Positions 1 to 9,327 of a DNA stretch of 64,000 nt are shown here, piece after piece; position 1 is the stretch's first letter; every line of letters starts with the position of its first letter. The translations under genes were made by a program, and so were the position numbers. The notes under the pieces were generated by a model. The model searched no databases, was not told the origin of the DNA, and was given only the letters and a program-made list of their open reading frames with translations. The stretch covers positions 868,001-932,000 of the forward strand of contig NZ_JANIAC010000002.1 of assembly GCF_024723255.1 (NCBI RefSeq), written 5' to 3'. Source of the stretch: Aestuariibaculum sp. M13. Lineage in GTDB: Bacteria; Bacteroidota; Bacteroidia; Flavobacteriales; Flavobacteriaceae.

Positions 1-2318
1 TCGGCGTGATTAATCACTTTAACCTCATAATTTAAAGCGGTCAACAACTCGAAGGCATCTATTCCGATTGGTGTATCTAAATAATTTAAAAACTCGTCGT
101 TAAACAGATAAACTGTTTTTATAGGCTTATTTATATAAGTTTTATCGTCAAGTTTTTTAAACACTTTTTTAAAACTTTTCTTCGAAATTAAAGGCAATTG
201 ACGCTCTTTAGCTATACCAAAAGTATTTTTTAACACAGAAGACGTCCATCCGTTTGAAAACATAAAATTTGTGAACGCAGGTGACACACTTCCAAAACGA
301 TTCAACTTATTATTATAGGCAAACAATTTGGTTCGCCACGATACACCATTAGCTTTTTGATACTGATACAAAAACTCTGCCTTTAAGGTTGCCACATCTA
401 CACTGCTTGGGCATTCGCTGGCACAGGCCTTACAGCTTAAACACAAATCGAATACAGTTTTTAACTCGTCGTAATCAAATTTATTTTCCTTATCTGAATT
501 GGTTAAAAACTCACGTAAGGCATTCGCTCTGGCTCTGGTAGTATCTTTTTCATGTCGTGTAGCTCTGTAACTCGGACACATAACGCCACCAAACTCCGGA
601 AGTTTTCTACAATCTCCGGAACCATTACATTTCTCGGTTTCTCTCAGAATACCTTGTGATCCCGAGAAATCCATTAAGGTTTTTATTTCCGGCTCTTTAC
701 GGTCGGGTTGATAACGCAAACTTTTATCCATAGGTAAAGCGTCGACAATCTTTCCGGGATTAAAAATATTATCAGGATCGAAAGCGTCTTTTATCCGTTT
801 TAATATCTGATAATTGATATCGCCTATCATTAACGGAATAAACTCGGCACGCACGATACCATCACCATGTTCACCACTCATTGAGCCACCATATTTTTTA
901 ACTAAATGCGCCACATCGGTTGTGATTTTTCGAAACAACCCAACATCTTCCGATGTCTTTAAATTCAAAATGGGACGTAAATGCAACTCCCCCGCTCCGG
1001 CATGTGCGTAATAAATAGCTTCCTGATTATAGCCTTTCATTAAAGCCGTAAATTCTGAAATATAATTTGCTAAATCCGGCAATGCCACGGCGGTATCTTC
1101 AATACAAGCCGCCGATTTTTTATCGCCCACAATATTTCCCAACAAGCCCAATCCGGCACTGCGTAAAGTATTGGCACGATTAATATCTTCGCCAACCAAT
1201 TTCGGGAAGGCATAACTTAATCCTGAAGCTTTAATACTCGCTTCTAATTTTTCGGCTAAAACATCAACTTCTTCTTTGGTGTTCGCACGAACCTCGCACA
1301 TTAAAATGGCTTTTGGATCGCCTTCAATAAACCTGCGATTCTCCTTCTGAGTTCTGTTATTTTTTGTACAATCCAAAATGGTTTTATCCATCATTTCACA
1401 GGTGTACAAATTATGCGCCATGGTTAACTCCACGGCATTTAAACAGTTTTCTATACTACCAAAATGCGCCGCCACCATCACACTCTCCTGTGGAGGTAAT
1501 TCGTCTAATTTAAGCGTAATCTGCGTTGAAAAAGCTAATGTTCCTTCACTTCCAGCCAGTAACTGACACATGTTAAAGTTTTCATCAGACTCGCTAAAAA
1601 TATTCGATTTAATCAATTCATCAATCGCATAACCTGTGTTCCGTCTGTGAATCTCCGGTTTTGGAAACTTCTCTTTAATTTCCTGCTGTACACCTTTGGA
1701 ATTTAACGCGCTAAACACACTTCTGTAAATATGCCCTTCCAATGAATGCTCTTTGGCTTTTTTATGAAAAACTTCAGGAGTTACTTCATGAAATATAGCT
1801 TCACTTCCATCACTTAAAACGGCCTGAACCTCGATAACTTTATCACGCGTAACACCATATTGAATAGATGTTGTTCCGGAGGAATTATTTCCAACCATAC
1901 CGCCTATCATAGCGCGATTAGAAGTTGATGTTACCGGACTAAAAAACAAACCGAATGGCTTTAAATACTTATTAAGTTCATCGCGAATAACACCAGGTTG
2001 TACTGTTACGGTTTTAGCCTGTTCATCAAAACTTAAAATTTTGGTAAAATGACGCGACACATCAACGATAATCCCCTTTCCTACACATTGTCCCGCCAAC
2101 GATGTTCCAGCTGTCCTGGGTATTAAAGATGTATCATGCGTTTTTGCAAATGCAATTAACAACTTTATATCCTCTTTATTTTTTGGATAAGCAACCGCTT
2201 CAGGTAACATACGATATACCGATGCATCGGTAGCATAAATCGCTTTTATTAAATCGTCAAAATATAATTCGCCTGATAACTTTTCGCTTAGTGTCTGTAA
2301 ATGTGTCGTTAAGATCAT
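1..2318 (-). CDS. FAD-binding oxidase with C-terminal Fe-S domains (GlcD/D-lactate dehydrogenase type), 3' end cut by window
   Basis: The reverse strand reads open from the ATG at 2316-2318 to the window edge (about 772 codons), so the C-terminus is missing. The N-terminal part is a PCMH/VAO-type FAD domain, with PRTAGTSLAGQCVG near residue 70 and MIGGMVGNNSSGT near 135. A FAD-oxidase C-terminal domain follows. Near 395-445 a ferredoxin-like cluster reads CLSCKACASECPSS, and a second cysteine region lies around 595-610 (about residue 575). The cut end (FELLTALNYEV) looks like the start of a CCG cysteine-rich domain. Proteins with this order oxidise a 2-hydroxy acid such as D-lactate, or a related substrate, and pass electrons through Fe-S centres. 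The substrate cannot be fixed from sequence. Family members are usually near 970 residues, so roughly 200 are lost off the left edge. Confidence 0.88.
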   Translation of the reverse strand, partial: MILTTHLQTLSEKLSGELYFDDLIKAIYATDASVYRMLPEAVAYPKNKEDIKLLIAFAKTHDTSLIPRTAGTSLAGQCVGKGIIVDVSRHFTKILSFDEQAKTVTVQPGVIRDELNKYLKPFGLFFSPVTSTSNRAMIGGMVGNNSSGTTSIQYGVTRDKVIEVQAVLSDGSEAIFHEVTPEVFHKKAKEHSLEGHIYRSVFSALNSKGVQQEIKEKFPKPEIHRRNTGYAIDELIKSNIFSESDENFNMCQLLAGSEGTLAFSTQITLKLDELPPQESVMVAAHFGSIENCLNAVELTMAHNLYTCEMMDKTILDCTKNNRTQKENRRFIEGDPKAILMCEVRANTKEEVDVLAEKLEASIKASGLSYAFPKLVGEDINRANTLRSAGLGLLGNIVGDKKSAACIEDTAVALPDLANYISEFTALMKGYNQEAIYYAHAGAGELHLRPILNLKTSEDVGLFRKITTDVAHLVKKYGGSMSGEHGDGIVRAEFIPLMIGDINYQILKRIKDAFDPDNIFNPGKIVDALPMDKSLRYQPDRKEPEIKTLMDFSGSQGILRETEKCNGSGDCRKLPEFGGVMCPSYRATRHEKDTTRARANALREFLTNSDKENKFDYDELKTVFDLCLSCKACASECPSSVDVATLKAEFLYQYQKANGVSWRTKLFAYNNKLNRFGSVSPAFTNFMFSNGWTSSVLKNTFGIAKERQLPLISKKSFKKVFKKLDDKTYINKPIKTVYLFNDEFLNYLDTPIGIDAFELLTALNYEVKVINHA

Positions 2319-2469
2319 TTGGAAGGTTTCATTTTCAATAATTCCTAAAAAAGATAAATATAATTACAATTTTCATCATATTTTTACAATTAGTTGTGGA
2401 GTACGAAAATTATAATCTTTTTATTAGAAATCTTCGTATATTCATTTAATAAACAAAACTTAAAACTTT

Positions 2470-2958
2470 ATGAAAAAATTATTTTTAGTAACATTTGCAG
2501 TATTAGGATTTGTATTTGTCTCGAATGCACAAGACATTTCAAAACACGCTTTAGGTTTAAGACTTGGTGACAGCGATGGTTTCGGAGCTGAAATTTCTTA
2601 TCAACATGCTTTAGGTACAGCTAACCGTTTAGAAGCTGACTTAGGCTGGAGAAGTGGAAACAACTGGGATGGTTTTAAACTTACAGGTTTATACCAATGG
2701 GTATTCCCTTTACAAAACCGTTTTAACTGGTATGTTGGTGCCGGTGGTGGTTTAGGGTCTTATAGCTGGGACGATGATGTACCTGGACACGATGGAGATA
2801 ACGACACTTTTGTTTTTATCGCAGGTGACTTAGGTATTGAGTACAGTTTTGACATTCCGTTAATGTTATCTTTAGATTTCAGACCTGAATTAGGTTTTGG
2901 AGATTACCACGATGATTTAGATTTTGATATCGCTTTAGGTATTAGATACCAATTCTAA
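2470..2958 (+). CDS. small outer-membrane beta-barrel protein
   Basis: 162 residues. The N-terminus MKKLFLVTFAVLGFVFVSNA followed by Q is a clear signal peptide with a cleavage site after Ala20. The mature part alternates aromatic and polar residues in short strands separated by acidic loops (SWDDDVPGHDGDND near 92-106). It ends in the aromatic GIRYQF, the usual C-terminal strand of a Bacteroidota outer-membrane barrel. This is an OmpW/porin-like small barrel of unknown ligand. It stands alone and is followed by a strong terminator. Confidence 0.75.
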   Translation: MKKLFLVTFAVLGFVFVSNAQDISKHALGLRLGDSDGFGAEISYQHALGTANRLEADLGWRSGNNWDGFKLTGLYQWVFPLQNRFNWYVGAGGGLGSYSWDDDVPGHDGDNDTFVFIAGDLGIEYSFDIPLMLSLDFRPELGFGDYHDDLDFDIALGIRYQF

Positions 2959-2980
2959 TCGAAACAATATATTATTTTAA

Positions 2981-3006
2981 AAGCGCCAGAATTGGCGCTT
3001 TTTTTT
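2981..3006 (+). terminator. intrinsic terminator of the small barrel gene
   Basis: Perfect 8-bp stem (AAGCGCCA / TGGCGCTT) with a 4-nt loop, followed by eight T. It lies 22 bases after the stop codon of the barrel gene. Confidence 0.9.
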
Positions 3007-3081
3007 GCCCTTATATCTCTTAAATTACATAGTTTAAAACCTTATTCCTATCTTTATAAGGTTAACTATAAATACTTTACT

Positions 3082-3453
3082 ATGAATTTAGGAGCCTTCT
3101 CTGTAAGTTTAAATGTAAAAGATATAAAAGCTTCAAAACACTTTTATGAAACTTTAGGATTTTCTGTTTTTGCAGGAGATATGGATAAAAAGTATCTTAT
3201 TATGAAAAACGGAAATGCCTTAATCGGTTTATTTGAGGGTATGTTTGAAAACAACATACTAACCTTTAATCCGGGGTGGGATGAAAATGCTAATACCCTT
3301 GATACTTTTGATGATGTTAGAACCATTCAAAAACATTTGAAAGCTTCAGGTATTTTATTAAAAAGTGAAGCAGACGAAACAACATCCGGTCCCGCAAGTT
3401 GTATACTAATGGATCCGGATGGTAATGCTATTTTAATCGACCAACATGTCTAG
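3082..3453 (+). CDS. VOC (glyoxalase/dioxygenase superfamily) protein
   Basis: 123 residues from the ATG at 3082. The open frame extends upstream to 2992, but that part runs through the terminator and gives no family-like sequence, so the internal ATG starting MNLGAFSVSLNVKDI is chosen. The layout is one beta-alpha-beta-beta-beta module repeated: SVSLNVKDIKASKHFYETLG at the start and CILMDPDGNAILIDQH at the end, as in small glyoxalase-like VOC proteins. Such proteins are metal-dependent lyases, dioxygenases or resistance proteins. The substrate is not inferable. It converges on bshA with a 1-nt gap. Confidence 0.8.
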   Translation: MNLGAFSVSLNVKDIKASKHFYETLGFSVFAGDMDKKYLIMKNGNALIGLFEGMFENNILTFNPGWDENANTLDTFDDVRTIQKHLKASGILLKSEADETTSGPASCILMDPDGNAILIDQHV

Positions 3454-3454
3454 T

Positions 3455-4591
3455 TTATAACACTAAACACTTAGCTAAAGTATCTTCGTAAATTTTCTCG
3501 TATTGAGGAACAATGGTATGCACATCGAATTGCGCAGCGGTTTTGCGAGCGTTTTCCTTGAAAGTTTTTAATCGTTCTTCATCGCTTAAAATATAAAGTG
3601 CATTTTTAGTCATATCAGCTACATCGCCTACATCACTTAAAAACCCTGAAACTCCTTGAATATTTACTTCAGGTATTCCTCCAGTATTACTTGAAATTAC
3701 AGGAACACCAGAGGCCATAGCTTCTAAAGCCGCTAAACCAAAACTTTCGGTTTGAGATGGTAGTAAGAATAAATCACTAAACCAAAGAATCTTATCTATC
3801 TCGTTACTTTTTCCTAAGAATACCACCTTATTATAAATACCTAATTCAACACAACGTGCTTCTATTTTTTCACGCTCTGGTCCTTCTCCAACTAACATTA
3901 ATTTTGCTGGCATTTCCTTTTGAATGTTATAAAAGACATCAATAACATCTTCAACACGTTTCACCGGACGAAGATTACTTATGTGAGTTATAATTTTCTC
4001 ATCGTCTTTCGCCATGATACTTCTTTGGCAATCCGAGAATAAGACATTGTGCTTATCTAAATCAATAAAGTTTGTTACGACATTAATTTCATTCTTAATA
4101 TCGAACAAGCGTAAGGTATCATCTTTTAAACTTTGAGAAACTGCAGTTACGGCATCAGACTTATTGATACTAAAGGTTACTGCTGGTTTATAAAACGGAT
4201 GACTTCCCACCAAAGTAATATCGGTACCATGCAACGTAGTTACGATAGGTACATAGATATTCTCTTCTATAAGCATTTTCTTTGCCATATAAGCCGCATA
4301 AGCATGTGGAATAGCATAATGCACATGTAAAATTTCTATACCATGAAGTTTCACCATATCTACCAACTTACTTGATAAAGCTAACTCGTATGGCTGATAA
4401 TGAAACAACGGATATTCAGGCACATTCACTTCGTGATAATGCACATTATTGCTCAACAATTCCAACCTAACCGGTTGATTATAGGTTATAAAATGAATTT
4501 CATGACCACGTTTAGAAAGCTCTAAACCTAACTCTGTAGCAACAACACCACTACCTCCAAACGTTGGGTAACAAACAATACCTATTTTCAT
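3455..4591 (-). CDS. bshA: N-acetyl-alpha-D-glucosaminyl L-malate synthase BshA
   Basis: 378 residues, a GT4-type retaining glycosyltransferase. The N-terminus MKIGIVCYPTFGGSGVVATE is the BshA signature; VTTLHGTDITLVGSHP and the C-terminal ESFGLAALEAMASGVPVIS complete the GT-B fold with its nucleotide-sugar binding E-x7-E motif. BshA joins GlcNAc from UDP-GlcNAc to L-malate, the first step of bacillithiol synthesis in the cytoplasm. It lies 22 bases downstream of the GH3 fusion gene on the same strand and probably shares its transcript. Other bacillithiol genes (bshB, bshC) are not in the window. Confidence 0.93.
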   Translation of the reverse strand: MKIGIVCYPTFGGSGVVATELGLELSKRGHEIHFITYNQPVRLELLSNNVHYHEVNVPEYPLFHYQPYELALSSKLVDMVKLHGIEILHVHYAIPHAYAAYMAKKMLIEENIYVPIVTTLHGTDITLVGSHPFYKPAVTFSINKSDAVTAVSQSLKDDTLRLFDIKNEINVVTNFIDLDKHNVLFSDCQRSIMAKDDEKIITHISNLRPVKRVEDVIDVFYNIQKEMPAKLMLVGEGPEREKIEARCVELGIYNKVVFLGKSNEIDKILWFSDLFLLPSQTESFGLAALEAMASGVPVISSNTGGIPEVNIQGVSGFLSDVGDVADMTKNALYILSDEERLKTFKENARKTAAQFDVHTIVPQYEKIYEDTLAKCLVL

Positions 4592-4613
4592 TTTTCTTGT
4601 ATAACTACTTTAA

Positions 4614-7532
4614 CTAATCGATAATCGCCTTATATATTAAGCTCTGAATATCGGTTCTAATATTTTCTTTTAACAACAGATTGTGATCTGCATTAGGGTA
4701 AGTTCTATTTGCCAAAAATACGTAAACTATTTCTTTTTCCGGGTCTGCCCATGCGTAAGTTCCTGTAAACCCCGAATGACCAAAACTAGACAAAGACACA
4801 CATCCACAAGTTGGACCATCTCCGCTTAACTGTGGTTTATCGAAACCTACACCTCGTCTGTTATCTTTAGAACTATAATAACTCGTATTAAAACGATCTA
4901 CTGTTTCTGACATTAAAAACTGCTTTCCACCATAATACCCCTTCTGCAAATACATTTGCATAATCTTAGCGACATCGTTAGCATTACTAAAAATTCCGGC
5001 ATGACCACCAATACCATTTTGCATGGCTGCCCCCATATCGTGAACATATCCGTGCACCTCTCTGTAGCGGTAATAATTGTCGACCTCGGTAGGCACAATC
5101 TTCTTATTACTTATTTTATGATACGGATTGTACAACGTATAATTCGCTCCTAACGGTTCATAAAAATGACTTTGTACTAACTGTTCTAAGGTTCTGTCGT
5201 AATAGGTCTCAATAAATTTCTTTAAAATGTAATAAGGAAAGTCGCTATAGCGATATTTTAACTTTGGAAGTAACTCTGACTCTCTGATAATCTTCTGAAT
5301 AGAATCAGGATAATCGGACCGTAAATACATATTTTTAGCGACCTCTACATCAAATTCCTTGCTGCGTTCCGTTCTGTAATATGTGTCACTTGGGCGTCCG
5401 GTTTCAGCATCTAAAGTTTTGTAATAAAACGGTTCCCAAGGTCTTAATCGCGCATAATGAGACAACATTTGCTTTATAGTAACATGTTCCTTATTTGAAC
5501 CTTTGTATTCCGGAAGTAATTCACCTAATTCTGAATCTAATGAAATAATACCTTCTTCCTCCATTTCCATAACCAAAGGCAATGTTGCTAATATTTTTGT
5601 GAGCGAAGCCACGTCGTAAATATCATCCCAGGCCACTTTTTCCTTTCCATCGTAAGTGTGTTTTCCAAAGTTTTTACTGTAAATTACTTTTCCTTTTCTG
5701 GCAACCAATAACTGAATTCCAGGGGTCATTTTTCCATTTATCGCTTTAAAAGCTATAGAATCAATTTTATTTAATTTCTCAGAATCGACACCAACACGCT
5801 CAGGAATAGTATAACCTAAACGCTTAATCGCATGTCTGTGAATACCATGCCCCTGAGGGAAAGTTTGCCCTATAGAAACCGGTAGCACTCCCACTGCATC
5901 AATTGCTCCAAAAATTAATTGTGCTGATTTTTGCTGAGCAATTTCACTATTCTGATAGCTTACAATTATGCTTTCAATATTGGTAACAGACTTTAAGCTT
6001 GATAAGGCATAAGGCTTAACAAAAGCATCTAATACCACCGTATGCGATTTAGCAATGCTATCAATCCAGTTTAATTCGTCTTCAGTAAACTCGTAGCTTT
6101 TCCAAGGATTCGCATTCGAACGATGAAAGCCAATAATAACCGTATTGTAATCCTGAAGCTTAGCCGTTAATCCATCCAAAGTTGGTGCTTCAATATGATG
6201 TACTTTAGTATATTTCTTTAATTCATTAAAAAACGGCGTTCCATCGTCATCTCCTAAACCAACATAAGCAATAGTCTTGGTTTCCAATTGTTGAAATGGC
6301 AACAAATCTCTTTCGTTTTGCACTATGGTAATGGCATTTTCTAAAAGTTCTTCATAAAGGATATCATCTTTAAGTCGGTTTAAATCTTCAACCAAATGCT
6401 TAACTTCAATCGGCTTGTATTTGTTTAATCCAACTTTATATTTTGCCTTTAAAATTTTCTTTACCGAATAAGCTAAACGTTCCTCTGAAATTTCACCAGC
6501 GTAATACGCCTCAGTAATTTTAGCCACGCCAATGCCCACATCTTCCGACATTAACATCACATCGTTTCCTGCTTTGAATGCTGCCAAATCAATATCACCG
6601 GTTTCACTAAAATTAGCAGCTCCTTTCATTGTTAAAGCATCGGTGAATGTCAGACCTTGAAACTGTAATTTCTCTTTTAAAATATCGGTAACAATATGTT
6701 TTGATAAGGATGATGGATAGCCTTCTCGAGGTTCTAAACTGGGAACATTTAAATGAGCTACCATCACACTGGACAATCCTTCTTTTATGAGTTTTTTATA
6801 CGGATACAACTCGATTGAATCGATACGTTTTTCATCAAAACTAACCGTTGGAAGGGTTTTATGAGAATCCTGATCGGTATCGCCATGTCCGGGAAAATGC
6901 TTGGCATTGGCCAAAACTCCTGCACTTTGCATCCCTTTCATGAAAGCTAGGGCTTTTTCGGTTACATTATTACGGTCTTCACCAAACGAACGATTTCCTA
7001 TAATTGGATTTTTAGGATTGGTATTAATATCTACCACCGGTGCAAAGTTAAAATGTACACCTAATCGTTTGCAGTGCTCTCCTATTTGTCTTCCGGTTTG
7101 TTCAACCAATTTATTGTCCTTAATTGCCCCTAGCGTCATATTCCATGGAAAGGCATAGGTCGAATCTAAGCGCATGCTTAATCCCCATTCAGCATCCATA
7201 CCCACTAACATCGGGACTTTCGATAAGGCTTGCAATTCATTATCTAATTTAGCCTGACGAACTGGACCTCCCAGAGAATAAATAACACCACCAATCTGAT
7301 ATTCCTTAATCAAATCGACGATTTTATTTTTGGTTGCCTGATCCTGATTAGACATAACCTGAACCATATACAACTGCCCTATTTTTTCTTTTAAGGACAT
7401 ACTATCGTATATACTATCTACCCATCTTTGCTGGGCATGACCATCTGGTGTTAGTAATGGGTTAATCGCATTTTGAGCAAAAATAGTGGCTGTTATGAAT
7501 AGGGTATTAATTACAAAAAAGATTTGACGCAT
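4614..7532 (-). CDS. glycoside hydrolase family 3 / class C beta-lactamase-like serine hydrolase fusion
   Basis: 972 residues with a signal peptide (MRQIFFVINTLFITATIFAQ). Residues about 35-370 are a GH3 N-terminal barrel of the NagZ type, with KHFPGHGDTDQDSH near 208 carrying the Asp/His pair typical of bacterial beta-N-acetylhexosaminidases. A GH3 C-terminal-like sandwich follows (about 400-590). From about 600 on there is a second enzyme: a penicillin-binding/beta-lactamase serine hydrolase with S-L-T-K near 640, YSD in place of the usual YxN near 765, and GHSGFTG near 925 as the KTG-like box. It probably acts in the periplasm on muropeptides or glycan. This two-enzyme architecture recurs in Bacteroidota annotation. 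The GH3 half would remove GlcNAc and the serine half would cut a peptide or ester. The substrate link is inference. Confidence 0.88.
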   Translation of the reverse strand: MRQIFFVINTLFITATIFAQNAINPLLTPDGHAQQRWVDSIYDSMSLKEKIGQLYMVQVMSNQDQATKNKIVDLIKEYQIGGVIYSLGGPVRQAKLDNELQALSKVPMLVGMDAEWGLSMRLDSTYAFPWNMTLGAIKDNKLVEQTGRQIGEHCKRLGVHFNFAPVVDINTNPKNPIIGNRSFGEDRNNVTEKALAFMKGMQSAGVLANAKHFPGHGDTDQDSHKTLPTVSFDEKRIDSIELYPYKKLIKEGLSSVMVAHLNVPSLEPREGYPSSLSKHIVTDILKEKLQFQGLTFTDALTMKGAANFSETGDIDLAAFKAGNDVMLMSEDVGIGVAKITEAYYAGEISEERLAYSVKKILKAKYKVGLNKYKPIEVKHLVEDLNRLKDDILYEELLENAITIVQNERDLLPFQQLETKTIAYVGLGDDDGTPFFNELKKYTKVHHIEAPTLDGLTAKLQDYNTVIIGFHRSNANPWKSYEFTEDELNWIDSIAKSHTVVLDAFVKPYALSSLKSVTNIESIIVSYQNSEIAQQKSAQLIFGAIDAVGVLPVSIGQTFPQGHGIHRHAIKRLGYTIPERVGVDSEKLNKIDSIAFKAINGKMTPGIQLLVARKGKVIYSKNFGKHTYDGKEKVAWDDIYDVASLTKILATLPLVMEMEEEGIISLDSELGELLPEYKGSNKEHVTIKQMLSHYARLRPWEPFYYKTLDAETGRPSDTYYRTERSKEFDVEVAKNMYLRSDYPDSIQKIIRESELLPKLKYRYSDFPYYILKKFIETYYDRTLEQLVQSHFYEPLGANYTLYNPYHKISNKKIVPTEVDNYYRYREVHGYVHDMGAAMQNGIGGHAGIFSNANDVAKIMQMYLQKGYYGGKQFLMSETVDRFNTSYYSSKDNRRGVGFDKPQLSGDGPTCGCVSLSSFGHSGFTGTYAWADPEKEIVYVFLANRTYPNADHNLLLKENIRTDIQSLIYKAIID

Positions 7533-7616
7533 AAAAGTGGATTAATTTAGATGTTATTACTTGCATTAATATGCCGTAATAATCATGCCAAAATAACACT
7601 TTTAGTAGTAAAATCG

Positions 7617-7646
7617 AAGCTTTTTAATATAGATTTATAAAAGCTT
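7617..7646 (-). terminator. possible terminator after the DUF3570 operon
   Basis: On the minus strand an AAGCTTTT/AAAAGCTT hairpin starts about 10 bases past the DUF3570 stop. The T-tract after it is short (CGATTTTA), so this is a weak call. Confidence 0.4.
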
Positions 7647-7655
7647 ATAAACAGA

Positions 7656-9104
7656 CTAATCCATAATAAATTTAAACCCTGCCGAGACAATATTAGCTTT
7701 CAATCCTGTATTTCTTTTATAATTATTGTATTTTAAATCGATACTCTTTAAACCAAACTTCCAGATATGTGCTTTTGCAAAAATATCGGTATAGTTTACC
7801 CCAAAACCATATTGGTTGGCATTAAACTCCGATAAATCATAATCGGAAGTATAAAACTCGCTCGTTGATAAGTTCATTTCATAAGGCGCAAAATAATCGG
7901 CTGCTGTTTGTGTATAATATCGATATGATGGATACAAAGTGAATTTACTTGAAATCTTAATCGGCACTTCTACTTCGGCTGTATGCGAGGTAATGCCCCA
8001 ATCATCTGAATAATATCGGTAATATGTTCGCAACACAAACATTTCATTCAAATAATAGTTAAGACGCATGCCTACCGGAATTTTAAATCGGCTATCCGGA
8101 AGACGTTCAATATCATCAGCTAATTGAAAGACATCTTTATTCGTTGTAGAGGTATAGTTTGGAATACTTGACGGATTTCCCATATAGAAATTACCGACAT
8201 CACCGAAATAGACCCGTTGCATCGGGTTTGATAACCAGCCTTTTTGCTGTACCAAATCAAAAAACAATGAGAATTGCATATTTCTACTCAATATTTGAGA
8301 AAAACTTACCGAAACCGAATATGAATTTCTTGATTTATCTTCAATAAACGGTGACATAACTGGTTTCCAAGCAACAACTCCATTTTTGTTTATTTCGTTT
8401 CCTAGCTGATCATATATAGGTACATTTTGAAAAAAGCCATTATTCAAATTCCCGTTAGACTCATAATACGAATCCAACTCTGTAGGATAGCGTGGTCTCC
8501 AAGAATCTAAATACACCTTCCCACTAACGTTTAGGGTTGTATTTTTATCATTAAATAATTTAGTAATGCCACCTCCAAAACCAATAGAAGAATAATCGAA
8601 CTCTGATGCAAAGGAAGCGTCTACGTTTAAAATAGTATTTCTATCATCCGAACTATGGCTATAATCTATCGTTACACTCCCCCACACATCACTTTGTGAA
8701 GCTCCTGACGAGGCCACCCAAGGAGAACCAATAGGCCCATTTGTATTGAAAACATCGTCATCTTCAAGATCATCTCCTCCTCCTGCTGAAGCCCCCGAAC
8801 TACTGTCAAAAGGATTCAAATTACTCGATGACGCTGAAGAATACGCCGAAATACCGGCATCAACAGTTAAAACATCGTCTGCGTTTAAAGGCACACTTAC
8901 CACAATAGTTGGTGTAAAATCGGTTAATTTTTCCGTTCCAATACCACCGGTAACCGAGGCATTGTTTCCATCCTGAGTATAATAACTCGTTAAGAAATCG
9001 ACTTCGGTCGATTCTAAAACACGCTTTTTATAAACCGCTGTGGAGTCTTGAGCAAAAGCATTTACTGCAAAACAAAATACGGCTATAACTAATATCTTTT
9101 TCAT
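7656..9104 (-). CDS. DUF3570 outer-membrane beta-barrel protein
   Basis: 482 residues with signal peptide MKKILVIAVFCFAVNAFAQ. The mature protein is a long series of amphipathic strands (for example RMLNYYLNEMFVLRTYYRYY-type segments near 350-370), as in a transmembrane barrel. A low-complexity Ser/Gly/Asp stretch (SSGASAGGGDDLEDDD near 101-116) follows the first strands. It matches the DUF3570 family as I know it. It is the last gene of a leftward operon with thioredoxin, ApbE and the DUF4266 lipoprotein, a combination that recurs in other bacteria. It probably forms the outer-membrane part of a redox or metal-linked envelope system. Biochemical role unknown. Confidence 0.82.
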   Translation of the reverse strand: MKKILVIAVFCFAVNAFAQDSTAVYKKRVLESTEVDFLTSYYTQDGNNASVTGGIGTEKLTDFTPTIVVSVPLNADDVLTVDAGISAYSSASSSNLNPFDSSSGASAGGGDDLEDDDVFNTNGPIGSPWVASSGASQSDVWGSVTIDYSHSSDDRNTILNVDASFASEFDYSSIGFGGGITKLFNDKNTTLNVSGKVYLDSWRPRYPTELDSYYESNGNLNNGFFQNVPIYDQLGNEINKNGVVAWKPVMSPFIEDKSRNSYSVSVSFSQILSRNMQFSLFFDLVQQKGWLSNPMQRVYFGDVGNFYMGNPSSIPNYTSTTNKDVFQLADDIERLPDSRFKIPVGMRLNYYLNEMFVLRTYYRYYSDDWGITSHTAEVEVPIKISSKFTLYPSYRYYTQTAADYFAPYEMNLSTSEFYTSDYDLSEFNANQYGFGVNYTDIFAKAHIWKFGLKSIDLKYNNYKRNTGLKANIVSAGFKFIMD

Positions 9105-9116
9105 CTTCTTATTCCT

Positions 9117-9326
9117 TTAGTTACAACCACATCCTCCTCCAGACTTCCCCCCGTTAGCACCCGAAGCTGCCTCACGATAGACCTGAAAATTTGTTATAAA
9201 ACGATCTGACGGCTTTTTTGACAAAACCATATCAGGGTCGTTTAAATTCACCTTTTCGTATTCCTTCACCACCGTACACGAGGTAAACGTCACGCCCATA
9301 ACAACCGATATTAATAGGAATTTCAT
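9117..9326 (-). CDS. DUF4266 small lipoprotein
   Basis: 69 residues. A lipoprotein signal peptide ends in TFTSC, with Cys17 as the lipidated residue. The mature part is only about 52 residues: charged VKEYEKVNLNDPDM, then RFITNFQVYREAASGAN, then a glycine-rich tail ending GGGCGCN with Cys66 and Cys68. This matches DUF4266. It sits 12 bases upstream of the DUF3570 gene and is separated from apbE by 1 nt, so the genes are translated together. The paired C-terminal cysteines could bind a metal or take part in thiol exchange with the thioredoxin of the same operon; this is inference. Confidence 0.82.
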   Translation of the reverse strand: MKFLLISVVMGVTFTSCTVVKEYEKVNLNDPDMVLSKKPSDRFITNFQVYREAASGANGGKSGGGCGCN

Positions 9327-9327
9327 A

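Noticed and set aside
2992-3081. Longer N-terminus for the VOC protein
   Set aside because: It runs through the terminator hairpin and lacks family-like sequence; the ATG at 3082 gives a normal VOC start.
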